In this document: in pieces, positions 1 through 7,679 of the stretch
Numbering within the stretch: the stretch's first letter is position 1
How the letters are laid out: every line of letters starts with the position of its first letter
Source of the DNA: Gammaproteobacteria bacterium
Lineage (GTDB): Bacteria > Pseudomonadota > Gammaproteobacteria > Arenicellales > Arenicellaceae
Direction: 5' to 3'
Length of the DNA stretch: 18,787 bases
Assembly (NCBI GenBank): GCA_003485905.1
Contig: DNHK01000002.1
Span: forward strand, 1 to 18,787
The notes under the pieces: model-generated
Database searches by the model: none
Told to the model about the DNA's origin: nothing
What the model saw: the letters and a program-made list of their open reading frames with translations, nothing else
Position numbers and translations under genes: made by a program

Positions 1-1245
1 GGCTTGTTTGCGCTTGTCGCAGCGGGCGAGGCAGTATTTTCTTTGCCATTTCATATTGTGCGCTTCTTTCGGCCAACGGTATTGGACGTCTTTCAGTTGA
101 GCAATACTCAAATTGGTCAGGTTCAGGCCACCTACGGAGTTATCGCAATGATTTCGTATTTTTTTGGTGGGCCTCTAGCAGACCGCTATGAGGCTAAAAA
201 CTTGATGGTTTTGGCGTTACTTTCTACCGCTCTGGGTGGCTTTTATTTCTCACAAATTCCCGATCAACGAGGATTATATTACTTGTAAGGCTTTTGGGGA
301 TGTTCAAGCATATTACTTTTTTGGGGAGCGTTAATTAAGGCAACACGTGAATGGGGTGGTGCATATCAACAGGGTCGAGCGTTTGGGTTTTTAGAGGCCG
401 GTAGAGGGGCATTTGCAGCCATATTAGTATCGGCAGCAATCGCAATATTGAGTTTTTCCGTACCCAACGAGCTTGATCAGCTTGGTGACGCCGAGAGAAG
501 AACTGCGCTGCAACAAATAACTTACTTGTACATAGCAGCGACAATAATCGCCGCCATATTGGTAGCGCTTTTTATTCCTTATTCGCGCATAAACGCCGCT
601 ACAAACGTACCGACGTTCCAAGTCTGGAGGAATATAGGTAGCGTCATTAAAAACCCATTGATCTGGCCACAAATGCTAATCGTGTTGAGCGCCTATGTAG
701 CTTACAAGGGGGTCGATAATTACGTTCTGTACGCTGTGCAAGGCTATGGGCTGGATGAAATCGAGGGTGCAAAAGTAGGTGCCCTGAGTAGCTGGGTTCG
801 CCCTATCGCTGCGATTTTGGCCGGGATTCTGGCTGATCGCTATCGAGCATCGAGAGTAATCTCTATTTGTTTTTTGATGTTGCTGGCAGGCTATAGTGTA
901 TTCATGCTGTTGACCCCAGAGCCAAGCTTGTATTGGGTGCTTAGCTCAAATGTGGTGGTCACCAGCTTTGCAGTTTACGCGTTACATGCGATCTACTTTG
1001 CCCTACTGGAAGAATCCAAAGTACCATTGAATGTTACTGGTACAGCTATTGGCGCGATTTCAGTCATCGGGTTTACTCCAGACGTGTTTGTAGGGCCGGG
1101 TATGGGTTGGATGTTAGACAACCACACAGCAATAACCGGGCATCAAATGGTTTTTGCTGCGTTAGCTATGTTTGCTGCTATTGGTGTTTTGTCTAGCATC
1201 ACCTTTATACGGCAGCTACGAGTGTATGCTCTAAATCGCGAATAA
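1..1245 (+). pseudogene. MFS transporter, 5'-partial, with in-frame stop codon
   Basis: This is a major facilitator superfamily inner-membrane transporter whose N-terminus lies outside the window. One reading frame runs from base 1 to the TAA ending at 1245, interrupted only by TAA at 286-288. Translation continues after that stop in the same frame with clear MFS character, including FWG and an amphipathic REWGG stretch near 330-357. Two copies of the MFS loop motif are visible, GPLADRYEAK in the first half and AGILADRYRASR in the second, with many hydrophobic segments between them. No frameshift is seen elsewhere, so the stop is either a recent nonsense mutation or a sequence error. Substrate is unknown. 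The gene ends 13 bases from the convergent DUF6632-like gene. The family call is firm; whether the gene is really broken is not. Confidence 0.8.
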
Positions 1246-1258
1246 AAATGCTGGTTTC

Positions 1259-1636
1259 CTAAGCGGCTGCTTTTTTCGGCACCAAATACCAAAGTACAAT
1301 TGCCACTAGGAATAGAGCCGGAATGTCTCCGATTAAATTGGCTTTTTCGGTTTCATCGACAAGCGCTTGAACTAGCATTATTGCTCCGTGAACAAGACTT
1401 GACCAAACGGTAAACCAGATTAGACTCACGTTCGCCAATGGGTCCTTTGCAGCACGGATTAAAAACACACCCAAGGTAGCGTAAATACCCATAATCATTT
1501 GCTCATACTCAGGTTGCGAAGGAGTCCAACCCCAGCCCTCAGGCCAAAGCCACATCATAAAAGGGATTCCAACGATAAAAATCACACCAAACAGGAATAA
1601 AGCAATTTTTAGATTTTTAAGTTCGTCTTGTTGCAT
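1259..1636 (-). CDS. DUF6632-like small integral membrane protein
   Basis: A 125-residue protein with four predicted hydrophobic segments at about residues 10-31, 45-62, 70-92 and 102-119, so it should sit in the inner membrane. The pattern LWPEGWGW, YEQMI.GIYATLGVFL, SLIWFTVWSSLVH and GDIPALFL matches what I recall of the uncharacterised DUF6632 family, whose function is unknown. The ATG is preceded by a good Shine-Dalgarno (GGGAGGT, six bases upstream on the minus strand), which supports this start. It is convergent with the MFS gene and divergent from the beta-propeller operon, so its promoter lies in the 276-base gap shared with that operon. A single histidine (H83) in the third helix is the only obvious polar feature in the membrane core. 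The protein is intact; only its role is open. Confidence 0.85.
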   Translation of the reverse strand: MQQDELKNLKIALFLFGVIFIVGIPFMMWLWPEGWGWTPSQPEYEQMIMGIYATLGVFLIRAAKDPLANVSLIWFTVWSSLVHGAIMLVQALVDETEKANLIGDIPALFLVAIVLWYLVPKKAAA

Positions 1637-1774
1637 TTCAGACCTCCCATGGTTACTTCTGTGAGTTGAACTGGAACATCCTACTTAGACACATTCCAAT
1701 TTTCAAATCAGATGTCGTTCATCCTCCTTCATAATCGCCATCCAATTGGAGGCTTTAGTGGGTGTGTATCGTTT

Positions 1775-1788
1775 TAAACTTAAGTTTA
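1775..1788. promoter_or_regulatory. Candidate operator: 14-bp palindrome with a downstream repeat
   Basis: TAAACTTAAGTTTA is a perfect 14-base palindrome in the divergent gap between the DUF6632-like gene and the beta-propeller operon. Its right part, TTAAGTTTAG (1780-1789), recurs exactly at 1866-1875, 86 bases downstream and about 40 bases before the propeller start codon. A shorter palindrome, TCCAATTGGA, lies at 1741-1750. The arrangement fits a dimeric repressor or activator site controlling one or both divergent genes. AT-rich palindromes also arise by chance, and no regulator gene is adjacent, so this is a weak call. Confidence 0.3.
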
Positions 1789-1912
1789 GAGGTGGGCAAT
1801 TTTTTATCTACCCTATACGTAAGCCTATATTTCGTTCTATTATGAATGTTGATGGAACAATAATTTTAAGTTTAGGATGTTGAATCAAGGTTGAATATTA
1901 TGGGGATAAAAA

Positions 1913-3454
1913 ATGCGTAAAATAAAAAGTTTAGGTGCGCTGCTTATATTAAGTGGTGTCTTAGGTCTTGCGGCGTGTTCTGAGTCAGGAACAGGTGCTG
2001 GTGAGTCGATGTCGAGTGGAGCTGATGCTATTGTTCCTGAAGTCAGCGCACCAGAACCTGCCGCAACAGTAGTTTCCGATAGCTCTTTGGAGCGCTTGAA
2101 AGAACGCTCTGAACCAAGAGTGGCCCCAGGAGCAACTGCCCCAAATTTCGTGGTTGACCCTACTTGGCCCCAACATATGCCGAATAATTGGCTGATTGGT
2201 CAGGTTGGCGGTTTATCTGTGGATTCCCACGACAATATTTGGGTTTATCATCGTGGAAGATCATTAGATGAGAGTTCTGTGCGGGGTCTTGGCGTAGCAG
2301 GCACTGATGCCGACGGGAATCCAATTGACGCTATGGGCAATTCAAGAGTTGTGGCAGATCAGATTGCAGGTTGTTGTTCGGTCGCGCCGTCAGTGTTGAA
2401 ATTCGATCCAGAAGGCAACTTACTAGATTCCTGGGGTGGCCCGCAGGATCCAGGCTTTTTGGAGAATAATTGTCGCGAAGAAGACGGTTGTTTTTGGCCA
2501 GGTCGAGAGCACGGCATTTTCGTAGACCATAACGACTTTGTATATATATCGGGTAATGGCACAAACTTTACGGGGCAGTTCCCTTGGGCGGCGACCTTTG
2601 GTGATGATTCGCATATTTTAAAGTTTACTGCTGATGGCGAATTTATTTATCAAATTGGACATGCCGGACGCGAGGCTCCAGACAGCGAAGATACAAATAG
2701 CGGGCCGAATGGTACGCCGCAACCTTATTTAGTTGCAGATATGATGGTAGACCCCGAAACTAATCGTATGTACATCGCTGATGGGTACGGTAATAAGCGC
2801 GTATTAATTGTTGATGCAGAAAATGGGCAATACATTGCACATTTTGGTGCGTACGGGCAAAACCCGGTAGATGATCCAGAGGGCACAGATATTGACCCTT
2901 ATAATGCTGGGCCGTGGGCGGGGGATTACCAAGCCGGAAATCTGAAACCAATGTTTTATCGTAGTCCTTTGCATTGTGCCGTGCTTAGTAAAGATGGGCT
3001 GTTGTATGCCTGCGATCGCAGCAATAACCGAATTCAGGTGTTTGATGTGAGTGAGGTTGGTCAGGGTGAGTGTGCTAACCCTGATGCAGAGCCTGGCGTC
3101 TGTGGCTTTGTAAGGGATGTGCCGATAGCTCCGTATAGTGCGAGTGGTACTGCACTGGCAGCGGCATTTTCTACCGATCCGGAACAGAGCTGCATGTATG
3201 TGGCGGATTTGGCGAATGGAACTTTTTACATTGTAAGCCGTGAAAACTATACCGAACTTGATCGAATTGGTAGACGTGGCCGACAGGTCGGGGAGTTCAA
3301 CTGGATTCATATACTGGCAACTGATTCGGAAGGTAATGTTTATACTGGTGAGGTTGATAACGGCCCTCGAATTCAAAAGTTTACTCGCTATGGGTCAACT
3401 TCATGCAGTGGCGTCGGTTATGAAGACATTGGTTCTTATGATCGTAATCGATAA
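1913..3454 (+). CDS. PAL/NHL-type beta-propeller lipoprotein
   Basis: A 513-residue outer-membrane lipoprotein candidate. The signal peptide ends in lipobox LAAC (residues 19-22); Cys22 followed by Ser predicts sorting to the outer membrane. A low-complexity linker (about 23-75) leads into a beta-propeller built from NHL-type strands. The blades resemble peptidyl-alpha-hydroxyglycine alpha-amidating lyase (PAL): EHGIFVDHND (H200), ADGYGNKR (Y292, R296), LHCAVLSKDG (H354) followed by CDRSNNRIQVF, and WIHILAT (H466). In PAL, histidines at such positions bind a metal and the DGY..(N/S)R tyrosine is catalytic, so an active metal-dependent lyase is possible but unproven. Several extra cysteines (154, 155, 187, 193) may form disulfides. 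ATG 1913 is preceded by a purine-rich GGGGAT. It is the first gene of a three-gene operon; the substrate is unknown. Confidence 0.85.
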   Translation: MRKIKSLGALLILSGVLGLAACSESGTGAGESMSSGADAIVPEVSAPEPAATVVSDSSLERLKERSEPRVAPGATAPNFVVDPTWPQHMPNNWLIGQVGGLSVDSHDNIWVYHRGRSLDESSVRGLGVAGTDADGNPIDAMGNSRVVADQIAGCCSVAPSVLKFDPEGNLLDSWGGPQDPGFLENNCREEDGCFWPGREHGIFVDHNDFVYISGNGTNFTGQFPWAATFGDDSHILKFTADGEFIYQIGHAGREAPDSEDTNSGPNGTPQPYLVADMMVDPETNRMYIADGYGNKRVLIVDAENGQYIAHFGAYGQNPVDDPEGTDIDPYNAGPWAGDYQAGNLKPMFYRSPLHCAVLSKDGLLYACDRSNNRIQVFDVSEVGQGECANPDAEPGVCGFVRDVPIAPYSASGTALAAAFSTDPEQSCMYVADLANGTFYIVSRENYTELDRIGRRGRQVGEFNWIHILATDSEGNVYTGEVDNGPRIQKFTRYGSTSCSGVGYEDIGSYDRNR

Positions 3455-3500
3455 TTGATTCGGCATCGAAACCTATAAACTAGTTGAGGAACGGAGGGTC

Positions 3501-4223
3501 ATGCGAAAGCTTGCTGCACTTTTAATACTAAGTTTTACCGCGTTGCATAACGGGGTAGTGATAGCTGAAGAAGTTGATCTGTCAGCGGCGGCTTCGCTTA
3601 CAACACACAATGCGGTAGTTAGCCACGTGGAATTTAAGGGTAAGGCTGGGCTTAGAGTTGAGATGTCTGAAGCAGCGAGATTGGAGATTGAGGCCGGTGG
3701 CAATGTCGGTGGGCCTGGAGAGACTAACCGTGTTGATCATCTCGTTATCGTCGACCGGAACTTTCACAATGGAACGATTGAATTAGAGGTGGCTGGTGAA
3801 CCCGCACCAGATGCATTCGGCGGTGCACGTGGATTCGTTGGCGTCGCATTTCGGCTACAACCAGATTTGAAGACCTACGATGCATTTTATATCAGGCCTA
3901 CTAACGGCCGAGCCGAAGATCAGGAACGAAGAAATCATTCCGCTCAGTACATTTCTCACCCCGACTACCCTTGGTATCGTTTGCGCAGTGAATCGCCAAG
4001 TAAATACGAATCCTATGTAGATTTGGAGCCAGCAACTTGGACGAAAGTAAAGATTGTAGTTGATGGCGAAACAGCCCGGCTTTTTGTTCACGATAGCGAG
4101 CAACCAACAATAATGGTTAATGATCTTATGTCAGGTGCAAATCGTACTGGTGCTGTCGCACTTTGGCTCGAAGGTTCAACCGTTGCACATTATAGAGATT
4201 TGAAAATCACCAAGCAGAATTAG
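3501..4223 (+). CDS. Secreted concanavalin/LamG-like (DUF1080-type) protein
   Basis: A 240-residue exported protein. Residues 1-22 form a Sec signal peptide (basic MRK, hydrophobic core, probable cut after VVIA). The mature part is a single beta-rich domain in the concanavalin-like jelly-roll style of the DUF1080/3-keto-disaccharide hydrolase and LamG families. The marks are a strand ending FHNGTIELEVAGEP, then GFVGVAFRLQPDLKTYDAFYIRP, the WTKVKIVVDGETARLFVHDS strand pair, and a closing GAVALWLEGSTVAHYRDLKI. Such domains often bind or act on carbohydrates; no catalytic residue can be named here. ATG 3501 follows a strong GGAGGG Shine-Dalgarno at 3492-3497. It lies 46 bases after the lipoprotein propeller and 15 bases before the second propeller, so the three are probably co-transcribed. 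It may act as a binding partner of the propellers. Confidence 0.75.
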   Translation: MRKLAALLILSFTALHNGVVIAEEVDLSAAASLTTHNAVVSHVEFKGKAGLRVEMSEAARLEIEAGGNVGGPGETNRVDHLVIVDRNFHNGTIELEVAGEPAPDAFGGARGFVGVAFRLQPDLKTYDAFYIRPTNGRAEDQERRNHSAQYISHPDYPWYRLRSESPSKYESYVDLEPATWTKVKIVVDGETARLFVHDSEQPTIMVNDLMSGANRTGAVALWLEGSTVAHYRDLKITKQN

Positions 4224-4238
4224 TACGAGAAAGCGTTG

Positions 4239-5393
4239 ATGAAAGATCCTAAAGCGATAGGCGATAGAAAAGTTCGAGGTGAGTCTACTTACGTAAACTT
4301 TGTCTGGCGAAATATTGGATTGCTCTTTAGTGCCTTATTTGTGCTGCCAGTTTTCTTGATAGGTCCAGAAGCTATTGCCCAGACCAGCACTACTAACCCT
4401 TATCGGGTGCAAATGGGGTGGGGGAACCTTCCTGAAGGTCGAACTTTTGGTGTGATAAGTGGTGTTTTTCCTGACCCCGACGGTGAGCATCTTTGGTTTC
4501 TGGATCGGTGCGGCGATAACCAATGTGCTGGTAATACAATTGATCCCATTTTGAAATTCGATCTGCAAGGCAATCTGGTAGATAGTTTCGGTGGAGGTAT
4601 GTTTGCTTTCCCGCATGGTTTTGCCCTAGATCACGAGGGGTATATTTGGGTTACTGAAGGCGGCTCTCACGGTGATAGTCGCGCCACGCTGGGTGAGCAG
4701 CTAGGTTTTGGGCATCAGGTGCTGAAACTTAATATGCAAGGCGAAGTTCTAATGAGGCTTGGTGAGGCAGGGGTATGGGGTGATGACCAGTCTCATTTTA
4801 ATGGTCCTTCCGGAGTTGCAACTGCTGCTAACGGAGATATTTGGGTAACGGACGGACATCGCGGTGGGAATAATCGTTTAATGAAGTTCTCTGCGGATGG
4901 AACTTTTTTGATGTCGATAGGGGGTGGCGTAGGTTCTGAGAGTAAAGAGGCCGCCAGTTTTAGTGATCCCCACGATGTAAAAATAGATGCTAACGGCCGC
5001 GTGTTAGTTGCCGACCGAGGTAATAGCCGGATTCAGGTGTTCAATAGCGAAGGTGAGCTGCAACAGATATGGACCCATTACGGTAAGCCTAGCGGATTGT
5101 TTGTCGACCGCAACAACGTGCTCTATGTCGGCGATGGGCTGTCAGGGGCCTTTCGAACAAGCGAACCGGATAAATGGCGAAGTAATTTAGGTTGGGAAAG
5201 AGGTATTCGAATTGGTAGCCTGGATACAGAACAGGCATGGGTTACGCATTTTATTCCGCAGATTGAAGAAAGCGCGGGTGCCTACATTGAGTTTCTCGGT
5301 GTCGATTTCAATGGTCATATATATTCCGGAGAAGTCGGTCGCAAACGTATGATCAAGTTTGTGCCTTTTAGGCCGCCGGAAGCGTTTCAATAG
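4239..5393 (+). CDS. PAL/NHL-type beta-propeller protein, exported
   Basis: A 384-residue propeller. The ATG at 4239 is preferred over the adjacent TTG at 4236. A long basic N-region (residues 1-25) precedes a hydrophobic core (about 26-45) and a likely cut after AIA-Q, so it should be periplasmic or membrane anchored. NHL blades follow: FPHGFALDHEGYIWVTEGG (H126), PSGVATAANGDIWVTDGH, FSDPHDVKIDANGRVLVADR (H245) with GNSRIQVF, and FLGVDFNGHIYSGEV. H126 and H245 match two of the metal-ligand histidines of PAL. The family tyrosine is replaced by His207 (DGHRGGNNR), and the third histidine position reads IEFL. It is therefore a relative of PAL unlikely to have the classical lyase chemistry, and may be structural or have a different activity. 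It is the last gene of the operon; the next gene is convergent, 45 bases away. Confidence 0.82.
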   Translation: MKDPKAIGDRKVRGESTYVNFVWRNIGLLFSALFVLPVFLIGPEAIAQTSTTNPYRVQMGWGNLPEGRTFGVISGVFPDPDGEHLWFLDRCGDNQCAGNTIDPILKFDLQGNLVDSFGGGMFAFPHGFALDHEGYIWVTEGGSHGDSRATLGEQLGFGHQVLKLNMQGEVLMRLGEAGVWGDDQSHFNGPSGVATAANGDIWVTDGHRGGNNRLMKFSADGTFLMSIGGGVGSESKEAASFSDPHDVKIDANGRVLVADRGNSRIQVFNSEGELQQIWTHYGKPSGLFVDRNNVLYVGDGLSGAFRTSEPDKWRSNLGWERGIRIGSLDTEQAWVTHFIPQIEESAGAYIEFLGVDFNGHIYSGEVGRKRMIKFVPFRPPEAFQ

Positions 5394-5438
5394 GCTTCCA
5401 AACGGCCAGACAAGGACAAGAAGTGGGTCACTTGTAGA

Positions 5439-6686
5439 CTATTTCGGAATGGTTACCAAACCAACAGTGTTTGTGCTGCTTTGGTGGATAACGAGGTTGC
5501 CGTCTGGGGATTTCGTCATATTTCGAATAATCCCAACGCCTGAAGGGATTGCCCAGCTCTGAAACTCCTCGGTTTGCGGATCGAAGCGTACCAGAGCATC
5601 TGGTCGTTGGTCAGATTCGTTGTACCAAATAATGTCATCAATTACTTCTATCGCATACGGGTGCGATTTGGCGCCGCTAGGTGATGGCCATTCTTTTATT
5701 TCACCTGAATTTGGATCGAGTCTTCCTATAAACCCGCGCCCTGAATCCGCGTACCAAATGTTGTCTTGGCTATCGATGGCCAGACGGCGTATGTAATAAC
5801 CTCCTGGGTGTGACTCGGGGTCAGGATTCGGCGTCTCGTACTCGGTAAATTCCCAAGTGGCAGGATCAAGACTCGCTACGGCGTTGCTACCACGATAAGC
5901 GATCCATATGGTGCCTTTGGAGTCTTCCTTTATCCCATAGGGACGTGCACGTTCTCTCGGCATTTTGGTCAAACGGATATCGCCTGTACCCGGAACTAAT
6001 CGACCAAGCATATTGCTGTTCTGAATAGTGAACCAGACATCACCATTTTCAGCGACAATTGGTGTGTGCGGGTCTTTAGCTTCAGGGTCCGGTAACGGGT
6101 ATACAGTGATTTCACCAGTTTCTGGATTTAACCTACCCATCGTTCCATTGCTGTTACCGGTATACCAGATGTTCCCCGCCTTATCATTAATAATACTGTG
6201 TGGCCTAGCGGTTGGGTCGAGCTTGAATTCCGTCATTTCGCCGGTTTGGGGGTTAAGTCGGCCAATTAGACTGCCAAACATCCCCGTCCACCAGATCATA
6301 CCGTCAGCCGTCATCACTGGGTCACGGGAACGTTGTCCTAGCGTCGGCACGTGCCATTCCTGGATGGAGATCTCAAAGTCACCATCAATAAGCGTTGGTT
6401 GAAGTCGGTTGCTATGTGGAAAATTAGCGGCTAAATACTGAAGGATGTCACCGGATAAAGGCTCGGGTAGATCAATCATTTTCGATATTAAATATCGCCA
6501 CTGTGCATGGGTATAGCCTGCAGACAATGGAATCAATTCAATCTCATGGCATGCCACGCATGTAGCGCTAACCAGTTCTTTCCCGGGCCCGTCAGGTAGC
6601 TCTTGTGCTTGAGTAAGGCCAATCGAGCTCGAACCAAATAACAGTGCAGAAATAGCTAGAATTAACTTACGAATATGGTGGTACAT
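5439..6686 (-). CDS. Streptogramin lyase-like beta-propeller with c-type haem domain
   Basis: A 415-residue periplasmic protein. A signal peptide (residues 1-28, cut near TQAQ) is followed by a small cytochrome-c-like domain with one CVACH haem motif (C43, C46, H47); M70 is a possible distal ligand. From about residue 105 there is a seven-bladed propeller of the virginiamycin B lyase (Vgb) type. Repeats alternate IWWTG/IWYTG/VWFTI/IWIAY/IWYAD/IWYNE with GRLNPQTGE-style turns, and PHSI, PHTPI, RPYGI and SHPYAI loops line one face. The haem domain suggests electron transfer to or from the periplasmic chain rather than antibiotic cleavage; true Vgb enzymes are cytoplasmic and lack haem. The start is supported by GGGAG seven bases upstream of the ATG. 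The gene converges on the propeller operon. A small CCGGC/GCCGG hairpin at 6707-6721 lies in its leader. Confidence 0.85.
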   Translation of the reverse strand: MYHHIRKLILAISALLFGSSSIGLTQAQELPDGPGKELVSATCVACHEIELIPLSAGYTHAQWRYLISKMIDLPEPLSGDILQYLAANFPHSNRLQPTLIDGDFEISIQEWHVPTLGQRSRDPVMTADGMIWWTGMFGSLIGRLNPQTGEMTEFKLDPTARPHSIINDKAGNIWYTGNSNGTMGRLNPETGEITVYPLPDPEAKDPHTPIVAENGDVWFTIQNSNMLGRLVPGTGDIRLTKMPRERARPYGIKEDSKGTIWIAYRGSNAVASLDPATWEFTEYETPNPDPESHPGGYYIRRLAIDSQDNIWYADSGRGFIGRLDPNSGEIKEWPSPSGAKSHPYAIEVIDDIIWYNESDQRPDALVRFDPQTEEFQSWAIPSGVGIIRNMTKSPDGNLVIHQSSTNTVGLVTIPK

Positions 6687-6843
6687 GATTTTCTCCCAAA
6701 AGAATTCCGGCCTGATGCCGGTATTGCGTAATCTTAGCCCGACGGGGTGTTCTTGATCAATATAGCTTCTCTACTAGCATGTTATTTCACGCGTTCGGTA
6801 CTGGTAATGATATTGGACCTCGCAATATAAATCGATACACTAT

Positions 6844-7524
6844 TTGCTGTGTGGAAAAGCTGATGTTAGAAATAACATTGATCCGGCGGATATCGTTTCC
6901 GAAGTTCAACTAGATTCTTGGGCGCTAACCACTTTGCTAAGTGGTCAGGAAATTGTTTTTGATCCTTGGGCTGAGCCGCGTTGGGGAGAATCAGTTTCGT
7001 CAACCAATAAGTGGGCGGCTACCGAAGATGATGCTGAACATAATCAGGCTGGTATTTTTAGATTCTGGAGTGCTTCGCTTACCGATCCTGATGCTTTTCC
7101 TTTTCCTGAAATTTTTAATCCAACACTAACTGTTTGTTATCCGATGGAGATCTCGCAGCAGGGTATCGATATTCATATTCTCCTCGAAGAGTATGCAGCG
7201 CTCCGCGTAGTACATATGGATTCAAATGTGGCCGTTGAAGAACAGCCTTTATCACATTTGGGATACTCGATTGGGCGCTGGGACGTTGATACGTTGGTGG
7301 TGGAAACAAGTCGCGGTGACTTTCCGCATTTCAATACAATCGGCATTCCGCAGGGCCCTGGCGCTACATTCGTGGAGCAGTTTATTCCAAGTGAAGATGG
7401 TAAGACCCTAAGCTATAAATTAACTGTCACGGACCCGACGGCTTTTACTGAACCAGTTGAACTAACTAAACGTCGGTTAGCATTGCCAGATGCCAAAGTA
7501 GAGCCGTATGACTGTGCGATCTAG
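6844..7524 (+). CDS. Truncated DUF6152-family paralogue, probable gene remnant
   Basis: A 226-codon frame that is a degraded copy of the gene downstream (7680-8756). Matching blocks are LLSGQEIVFDPWAEPRW, GIFRFW, PMEI...LLEEY, LGYSIGRWDVDTLVVET and IGIPQGPGATFVEQF...LSYKLTVTDP. The signal peptide and nearly all of the N-terminal DUF6152 domain, including the HH and NPHP motifs, are missing. The spacing between FRFW and PMEI is 24 residues instead of 52, so a roughly 28-residue segment containing YDP..DN...GMP is also gone. The frame is closed by TGA at 6808-6810, no early in-frame ATG exists, and TTG 6844 has no convincing Shine-Dalgarno. This argues for a remnant after duplication. A cytoplasmic product or a divergent active gene cannot be excluded, because the remaining frame is fully open. 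Confidence 0.6.
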   Translation: MLCGKADVRNNIDPADIVSEVQLDSWALTTLLSGQEIVFDPWAEPRWGESVSSTNKWAATEDDAEHNQAGIFRFWSASLTDPDAFPFPEIFNPTLTVCYPMEISQQGIDIHILLEEYAALRVVHMDSNVAVEEQPLSHLGYSIGRWDVDTLVVETSRGDFPHFNTIGIPQGPGATFVEQFIPSEDGKTLSYKLTVTDPTAFTEPVELTKRRLALPDAKVEPYDCAI

Positions 7525-7679
7525 CTCTGCCCGAATAAACTTCGTTACATTTATTGAGCGCTGGGGAGTGTAAGCTAGCTTGAGGGTCAACTTAATGGTT
7601 GGCGTAGGCTTTTTACAATAGCGGTTAGCGAACGTCGTTTAAAGCTAATGCTTATTTTCAACGCTGGGGGGAGAACAAA

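Noticed and set aside
448..1245. A separate shorter membrane protein starting at a TTG after the MFS stop codon
   Set aside because: Same-frame MFS-like sequence continues through 289-447, so this is the rest of the interrupted transporter and not an independent gene.
2804..3376. A 190-codon open frame on the minus strand
   Set aside because: It lies fully antisense to the beta-propeller lipoprotein gene, has no ribosome site or recognisable domain, and its composition looks like a reverse-frame shadow.
4236..4238. TTG as start of the second propeller
   Set aside because: ATG follows directly at 4239 and is the more likely initiator; the same reasoning applies to TTG 18079 versus ATG 18082 for the RegA gene.
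5439..6686. Streptogramin resistance gene (vgb)
   Set aside because: The signal peptide and haem motif indicate a periplasmic redox protein; only the fold is shared with Vgb.
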